NCBI GenBank assembly: GCA_964545075.1
Contig: CAZJFS010000085.1
Location: 1-18,496 of the forward strand
From: DAOPXV01 sp035352535
Lineage (GTDB): Bacteria; Muiribacteriota; UBA9980
DNA length: 18,496 nucleotides
Reading direction: 5' to 3'
Position numbers and translations under genes: made by a program. Position 1 is the stretch's first letter. Every line of letters begins with the position of its first letter. The notes under the pieces are model-generated. The model saw only the letters and a list, made by a program, of their open reading frames with translations. It was not told the DNA's origin and did no database searches. Below, one piece after another: positions 14,046-18,496 of the stretch.

Positions 14046-15962
14046 TCAGTTCTGCCCCTCCGCTTTGGCTTTATATATCTTTAAAAATTCTTCCTTGGCC
14101 TCGAATTCGTTTATCATCGAGTTCAATATGCGCTCGCGGGCCTGCTCCTTGGCGTCAGCTTTGTACCTGGATTCGGAATTAAAATATCTTTCAAGCTCGC
14201 ACATAACGCGCTCCGCCGTTATAGGCTTATAAAGCTCTTTTATCTTGTTAACTTTTTCCGCGAAGCCCAGCTTCAGGAAAACTTCCGGTTTCGCAAAAAA
14301 TTCCTCCGGTATCTCGAAATCGGCCGAATATTCCTTCAGATTTTCACTGATGCTGTGTATCGGGCGCCCCGTAAAGCGTTCGTCTTTTTTCTTGAACTCC
14401 ACGCACAGCCTGCCGACATCCTCCCATGTATAATTTTTCTTTCCGCCCGCCGATACGCCGCCGGAGCCGAAAAATTTTGAAGCCAGGCCCGATATCAATC
14501 CCTGCGAGGCATTGGCGGCGGTTTCCTCGGATGAGACGGCGCCCAACCTCGCGGCCTTCTTCTTCAAAAAATCCGTCTCGCCATCAACCTTTAAAATTCC
14601 GGCCTGATACTGGGTTTGAAGTTTAGTGTGTATAAGCGAAGCATAATCTTCCCATGATTCGGGACCGGCGACGAGATAGCGCTGGTGAAAACGCTGGCGC
14701 AGCGCTGAATCAGTAGATGTCGGTTCGTTGGTTGCCGCGTAAACCTGACAATTTCCAATAGGCTTGGTAAACATGCCATCGAGAAACTGCATGGTTATAT
14801 TTAACACGTCTTTATCGGAACCGCCCATATTCGGGTCTCCGCGCGACAATAATATAAGGTCGATATCGTCGAAGAATACAAGCACTATCTTGTTTTTCTG
14901 TTTGGCCTTATCGAGCCTGTCAAGGAGATTTTTTCCGGTTTTACCGTAAAATTCGTCTTTTATCCTCTGGTCTATGGAAACGAATTCAACCGGAATCCCT
15001 ATCTGCGCGCCGCGGTCCGAAAGCCTCGACATGGCGAGCTTGAAAAGCGAGGTCTTGCCGGTTCCGGGAAGGCCGTCAAAAAGTATGCTCCAGGAAAGCC
15101 CACCCAGCACTGAGATCGGATTGAGACATTCATGTGCGTCAAAAAGAGCTATCCTGTCTACGTTTCTGACGACGCCTTTTTTCGAGTCGGTGTTTCCGAC
15201 AATATCCTCGGGCGCAACCTTAACGAATTCTATTTTCTGTTCGGGCGCGGCATATTCAGATTCGAAATTCGATATGCTCACCTCGTCGCCCTCGACCTTA
15301 AATACGGTATTTGCGACGACGGCAAGCAGCTCGTCGGAAAATTTCTTTCTGTTATTTATCGCGGACTGTTTCAAAAGCTTGAAAAATTCGCGTGAAAGTC
15401 CCACATAATCTATTGAATCGACGATTATTTTTTTGCCCGATTCGTCCGCGGTATTCAAGGCGTGGACATAATCGCATAAAAGCGTTATAAGCGTGTCCAC
15501 CTTTCCCTTGGTAAATATGAAATAGTCTTCAGCCAATTTTAAGACGGGAAGATTTTCACGGCCTTTGACGCTTAAAATAAGATCGAGTTTGATATTTACG
15601 AACGACGCCATCGCAAATAGCGAATAAGTCGTAACAAATTCGAGCGCCTCACGAAACTTTTTCTCGTCGCGCCCGGCAGGATTGGCCATCATGACGGAAA
15701 GTCCGGTCTTTTTCTCGAGCAAATCAAAAATTATATAATACATCGCCATGCCGGAGCGTATGGCGCGTAATGTTTCGCCCTCTTCCTGCGTGTGAAGGTA
15801 TTGTTCGTCCGGAACGACCTTCATCACATATTCGAAAAGATTGATCTTCTTCTGATTATAAATAATATTGGTGAGCCTGAACTCGCATTCTTCTATATGT
15901 TTCTTTATCTCGTCAGCCGTTATCGGATGAACGTTCGAATTGTTACCGCTTACGTTACTCAA
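14046..15962 (-). CDS. AAA+ ATPase, classic pore-loop clade, with unknown N-terminal domain
   Basis: A 638-residue protein with one AAA+ module in the middle: Walker A GLPGTGKTS (297-305), a pore-loop-like F338-Y-G, Walker B VFFDDID (362-368), sensor 1 ATNEP (Asn412) and arginine-finger candidates Arg422 and Arg424 in ALRQRF. The aromatic-Gly pore loop and the second region of homology point to the FtsH/Vps4/26S-like classic clade, whose members thread or remodel proteins. The residue after the Walker B Asp is Asp366, where Glu is usual. The N-terminal 285 residues and C-terminal 150 residues match nothing I know; there is no protease motif (no HExxH). The start is TTG at 15962 with GGAGG 12 nt upstream, overlapping the previous gene by 8 nt. 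It is probably the motor of the five-gene unit. Confidence 0.85.
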   Translation of the reverse strand: MSNVSGNNSNVHPITADEIKKHIEECEFRLTNIIYNQKKINLFEYVMKVVPDEQYLHTQEEGETLRAIRSGMAMYYIIFDLLEKKTGLSVMMANPAGRDEKKFREALEFVTTYSLFAMASFVNIKLDLILSVKGRENLPVLKLAEDYFIFTKGKVDTLITLLCDYVHALNTADESGKKIIVDSIDYVGLSREFFKLLKQSAINNRKKFSDELLAVVANTVFKVEGDEVSISNFESEYAAPEQKIEFVKVAPEDIVGNTDSKKGVVRNVDRIALFDAHECLNPISVLGGLSWSILFDGLPGTGKTSLFKLAMSRLSDRGAQIGIPVEFVSIDQRIKDEFYGKTGKNLLDRLDKAKQKNKIVLVFFDDIDLILLSRGDPNMGGSDKDVLNITMQFLDGMFTKPIGNCQVYAATNEPTSTDSALRQRFHQRYLVAGPESWEDYASLIHTKLQTQYQAGILKVDGETDFLKKKAARLGAVSSEETAANASQGLISGLASKFFGSGGVSAGGKKNYTWEDVGRLCVEFKKKDERFTGRPIHSISENLKEYSADFEIPEEFFAKPEVFLKLGFAEKVNKIKELYKPITAERVMCELERYFNSESRYKADAKEQARERILNSMINEFEAKEEFLKIYKAKAEGQN

Positions 15963-17136
15963 CTAACTCTCCTCCATCTAAAACGCCGAAGATACGGCAT
16001 GGCTTTCCAGCCTCGTTCCTGTCGCGTAAAAATTGCTTCAATTTAAAGGGAACCACCATATAATCGTTCTCGAATTTTTCGGAAAATATCTCCTTTGAAT
16101 TCGCGTATCCAAAGAGATTATTCACGAATTTTTTCACTACCGAGCTCTCTTTTATGGTTTTTATAGACATTATGCCTGAAATATTGAATTTGAATATGAA
16201 TGGGTCGCCAGGAGCGATATTTAAAACCGCGTTTATATTGTCCGCGTTCAAAGTACTTTTTGAATAATACGGACCGGCGGTATATTTGATGAGGACCTTC
16301 GGATGAATGAGCGGATCGAGATCATCGAGATAATGGGCAAGCTTGAAAAGATCCTGCTTGTAAAAATCCTTTATCGCGGCGAACAGGCGGTGCCCGGAAG
16401 TCGATTTTAGAGGTTCGGAAGTATTATCGGCCTGAGTCAAAAGCATGGAGTAAAAGTTGAATATATTATAACGCTCGTCAAAACCGTAAAAGTTTATTTT
16501 ATAAAGCGATTCTCCACTGCCGCTACCCATTAAAACCGGTTTATTTACCTTAAAATCAGAAATTATATTTTCGCCTTTTATAAAATCAAAGTAATTACGC
16601 CTTGCGTATAAAAGCTGTTCGCGAACCGGAAACTCGCCGCGAAATATCGAATCGACGGCGCTCGTCAAAACCTCTTCGCGCGAAGGCATCGCGGCCAATT
16701 GTTCGGCGGCGCATTCAACGTCGTTTTTAAAATTCCACAGGTCCGTAAAGTGTGGAAACCCTGAATCGGTAGGGTCAATGGAAAGAGACGTCGTGTTCAC
16801 GCCCTTGTTTTGAAGCAAAAATTTATATTTAAGCGCCATGAAAAAAAGTATGAGGCTATCGATAAATCCGATGAATTCGGAACGCGTATCAAATACCTTT
16901 TCAACGGGAACCTGGAAATTATACTTTTTTGCGTTATTGAAAAGTTCCGAAACACGACCTATAACGAAGATCATTCTTTCGATATAATGGCCGATCTCCG
17001 AAGGATCGAGCGATTTAACGTTAACCTCACCGCTCTTCAAATTAAAGAAGTTGGTGAGGTTAACGTTTAAATTCGATCTTTGTTCTTCAGTAAACTCGGT
17101 ATTATTATCGTTGGCTTCGGTATTATTTGTATTCAT
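15955..17136 (-). CDS. Unknown 393-residue cytoplasmic protein, first gene of AAA+ block
   Basis: A soluble protein I do not recognise. It starts with a polar Asn/Thr/Glu-rich stretch (1-25), then a helical region (45-115) and a mixed C-terminal part with G-D-P-F-I-F-K-F strands near 300-310. No catalytic motif, signal peptide or membrane segment is evident. I place the start at the ATG at 17136, which overlaps the end of pdp by 14 nt. A GTG at 17215-17217 would add 27 residues that are only a second-frame reading of pdp, so I reject it. Its stop overlaps the TTG start of the AAA+ gene by 8 nt. Context suggests a partner or substrate receptor of the ATPase. Confidence 0.72.
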   Translation of the reverse strand: MNTNNTEANDNNTEFTEEQRSNLNVNLTNFFNLKSGEVNVKSLDPSEIGHYIERMIFVIGRVSELFNNAKKYNFQVPVEKVFDTRSEFIGFIDSLILFFMALKYKFLLQNKGVNTTSLSIDPTDSGFPHFTDLWNFKNDVECAAEQLAAMPSREEVLTSAVDSIFRGEFPVREQLLYARRNYFDFIKGENIISDFKVNKPVLMGSGSGESLYKINFYGFDERYNIFNFYSMLLTQADNTSEPLKSTSGHRLFAAIKDFYKQDLFKLAHYLDDLDPLIHPKVLIKYTAGPYYSKSTLNADNINAVLNIAPGDPFIFKFNISGIMSIKTIKESSVVKKFVNNLFGYANSKEIFSEKFENDYMVVPFKLKQFLRDRNEAGKPCRIFGVLDGGELVE

Positions 17137-18457
17137 AATGAGACGCACCGTTGGAATTAACGATATAGTGAATAAGCGACTGTATCTTGGGCATTCTCGA
17201 TATAAAGGTATATGCACTCAAAACACGGTCGTATGCGCTCTTAGCCAGTCCCATGTCATTGGCGTGAATTGTAACTATTTTGGTTCCGGTCTCGACGTAA
17301 TCGCCGATTTTTTTATTGAGCGTGACGCCAACGGCGGGATCGATCTCGTCTTCCTTTTTAGCGCGGCCGGCGCCGAGTATCATCGCGGCATTGCCGATCT
17401 CTTTGGCGTTTATCTTTTCAACATAGCCTTCAGTCGTGGATAAAACGTCGATCTTGTATTTCGCCTTCGGAAGAAGGTCGTAATTATCGGTAACATCGGG
17501 GTTACCATTCTGCGCCTTTATCATATCGCGGAATTTATTCAAGGCCATACCGGAATCAAGGGCAGAAATAAGCATTGTTTTGGCGTCCTTATAATTTCCG
17601 CAGATATTTCCGAGAACAAGCATGTGCGCCGAAAGTTCTATCGCAAGTTCTTCAAGATCTGAAGGGCCTTTCCCCTTAAGGGTTTCGATAGCCTCGATGA
17701 CTTCGATCGAATTTCCGATGGCGCGGCCGAGAGGCTGATCCATGTCGGTTATAAGAGCGACCGTATTTCTTTTAGCGCCGTTTCCTATTTCAACCATCGC
17801 GCGGGCAAGGGCGACCGCTTCCTGCTGGGTCTGCATGAAAGCGCCGGAACCGGTTTTAACGTCCAGCACTATCGCGTCCGCGCCGCCGGCGAGCTTCTTG
17901 CTCATAATCGAACTTGCTATCAATGGAATGGAATCCACCGTAGCGGTAGAATCGCGCAGCGCGTATAATTTTTTATCGGCCGGAACGAGATTTCCGGTCT
18001 GGCCGACAACGGCTATCTTATATTTATTAACATTTTCGAAGAATTTTTCAGACGACAGGTTTATCTGAAAACCGGGAATCGATTCGAGTTTATCAAGCGT
18101 TCCACCGGTATGACCAAGGCCGCGGCCGCTCATTTTAGCGACCGGCACGCCGCACGCGGCGCAAAGCGGAGCGACGACAAGCGTCGTTTTGTCGCCAACG
18201 CCCCCGGAACTATGTTTATCAACTTTTATTCCTTCGATTTTTGACAAATCAACCATATCGCCGGATTTTGCCATAACCTCGGTCATGTAAAGCGTTTCCT
18301 GCGAATTCATTGATTTGAAAAAGATGGCCATCAAAAATGCCGCCATCTGATAGTCTTTTATTTCTTCCCTGACGTAGCCGGAAACCATAAATTCGATTTC
18401 TTCGCGAGACAGCGTTCCGCCATCCCTTTTCTTTAATATTACATCATAAGCCCGCAT
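17123..18457 (-). CDS. pdp: Pyrimidine-nucleoside phosphorylase
   Basis: A 444-residue cytoplasmic enzyme that splits uridine, deoxyuridine and thymidine with phosphate, giving the base and (deoxy)ribose-1-phosphate in pyrimidine salvage. Conserved features are K81-H-S-S-G-G-V-G-D (phosphate loop), SGRGLGHTGGTLDKLE (110-125) and the base-binding Arg168, Ser183 and Lys187. Lys108 is the residue found in the broad-specificity Pdp enzymes, where E. coli thymidine phosphorylase has Met, so a uridine/thymidine enzyme is more likely than strict DeoA. Length and C-terminal domain (GRAKKEDEIDPAVG near 370) are normal. The ATG has GGAGG 9 nt upstream. Its end overlaps the next, unrelated gene by 14 nt, so the unknown AAA+ block is probably transcribed with it. 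Confidence 0.95.
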   Translation of the reverse strand: MRAYDVILKKRDGGTLSREEIEFMVSGYVREEIKDYQMAAFLMAIFFKSMNSQETLYMTEVMAKSGDMVDLSKIEGIKVDKHSSGGVGDKTTLVVAPLCAACGVPVAKMSGRGLGHTGGTLDKLESIPGFQINLSSEKFFENVNKYKIAVVGQTGNLVPADKKLYALRDSTATVDSIPLIASSIMSKKLAGGADAIVLDVKTGSGAFMQTQQEAVALARAMVEIGNGAKRNTVALITDMDQPLGRAIGNSIEVIEAIETLKGKGPSDLEELAIELSAHMLVLGNICGNYKDAKTMLISALDSGMALNKFRDMIKAQNGNPDVTDNYDLLPKAKYKIDVLSTTEGYVEKINAKEIGNAAMILGAGRAKKEDEIDPAVGVTLNKKIGDYVETGTKIVTIHANDMGLAKSAYDRVLSAYTFISRMPKIQSLIHYIVNSNGASHYEYK

Positions 18458-18496
18458 AGAAGTTAAACCTCCTACATAATTATGTGCAAATTCTAT

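Noticed and set aside
14046..15962. FtsH-type membrane protease
   Set aside because: The AAA+ module is of the same broad clade, but there is no HExxH zinc-protease motif and no N-terminal membrane helix.

Overview
The window is about 18.5 kb of bacterial chromosome that I cannot assign to a species. Genes are tightly packed, many overlap by a few bases, Shine-Dalgarno sequences are strong, and several genes appear to start with TTG or GTG. Exported proteins with Sec-type signal peptides suggest a cell envelope with a periplasm or an equivalent compartment. The mix of housekeeping genes with long runs of unrecognised genes would fit a poorly sampled, probably anaerobic lineage; this is inference.

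Layout, left to right. (1) 1-954, plus strand: the end of a DUF2442-type gene cut by the window edge, then an Uma2-family nuclease-fold gene. (2) 961-2577, minus strand: an ion-transporter-superfamily Na+/H+ antiporter-like protein. A 219-bp intergenic region with a perfect 14-bp inverted repeat separates it from a divergent EamA-family transporter (2797-3675, plus). (3) 3720-5641, plus strand: three tandem copies of one transcription unit. Each has a sigma70 promoter with 17-bp spacer, a roughly 130-nt conserved leader that can fold into a long hairpin, a gene for a ~100-residue double zinc-ribbon protein with a Gly/Arg linker, a conserved 3' element and an intrinsic terminator. (4) 5716-5970, minus strand: a small glutaredoxin. 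(5) A 474-nt non-coding stretch, then 6445-8439, plus strand: an exported NHL-repeat protein and an archaeal-type (COG2521-like) methyltransferase. (6) 8447-18457, all minus strand: a long gene run, read in transcription order as pyrimidine-nucleoside phosphorylase (pdp), an unknown 393-aa protein, an AAA+ ATPase, an unknown coiled-coil protein, a small three-helix membrane protein, a single-pass membrane protein with a large external domain, a PAP2 phosphatase and an alkaline phosphatase.

Two things stand out. The first is the triplicated zinc-ribbon cassette. Its leader hairpin keeps its form in all three copies although the apical stem sequence differs with matching changes on both arms, which suggests a cis-acting RNA element, possibly like the long leaders of cold-shock genes. 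The second is the five-gene unrecognised block between pdp and the PAP2 gene. It encodes a classic-clade AAA+ ATPase with an aromatic pore loop, two soluble partners and two membrane proteins. The overlapping or near-touching junctions suggest one translationally coupled unit, plausibly a membrane-associated remodelling machine. Its substrate and role cannot be told from sequence alone.
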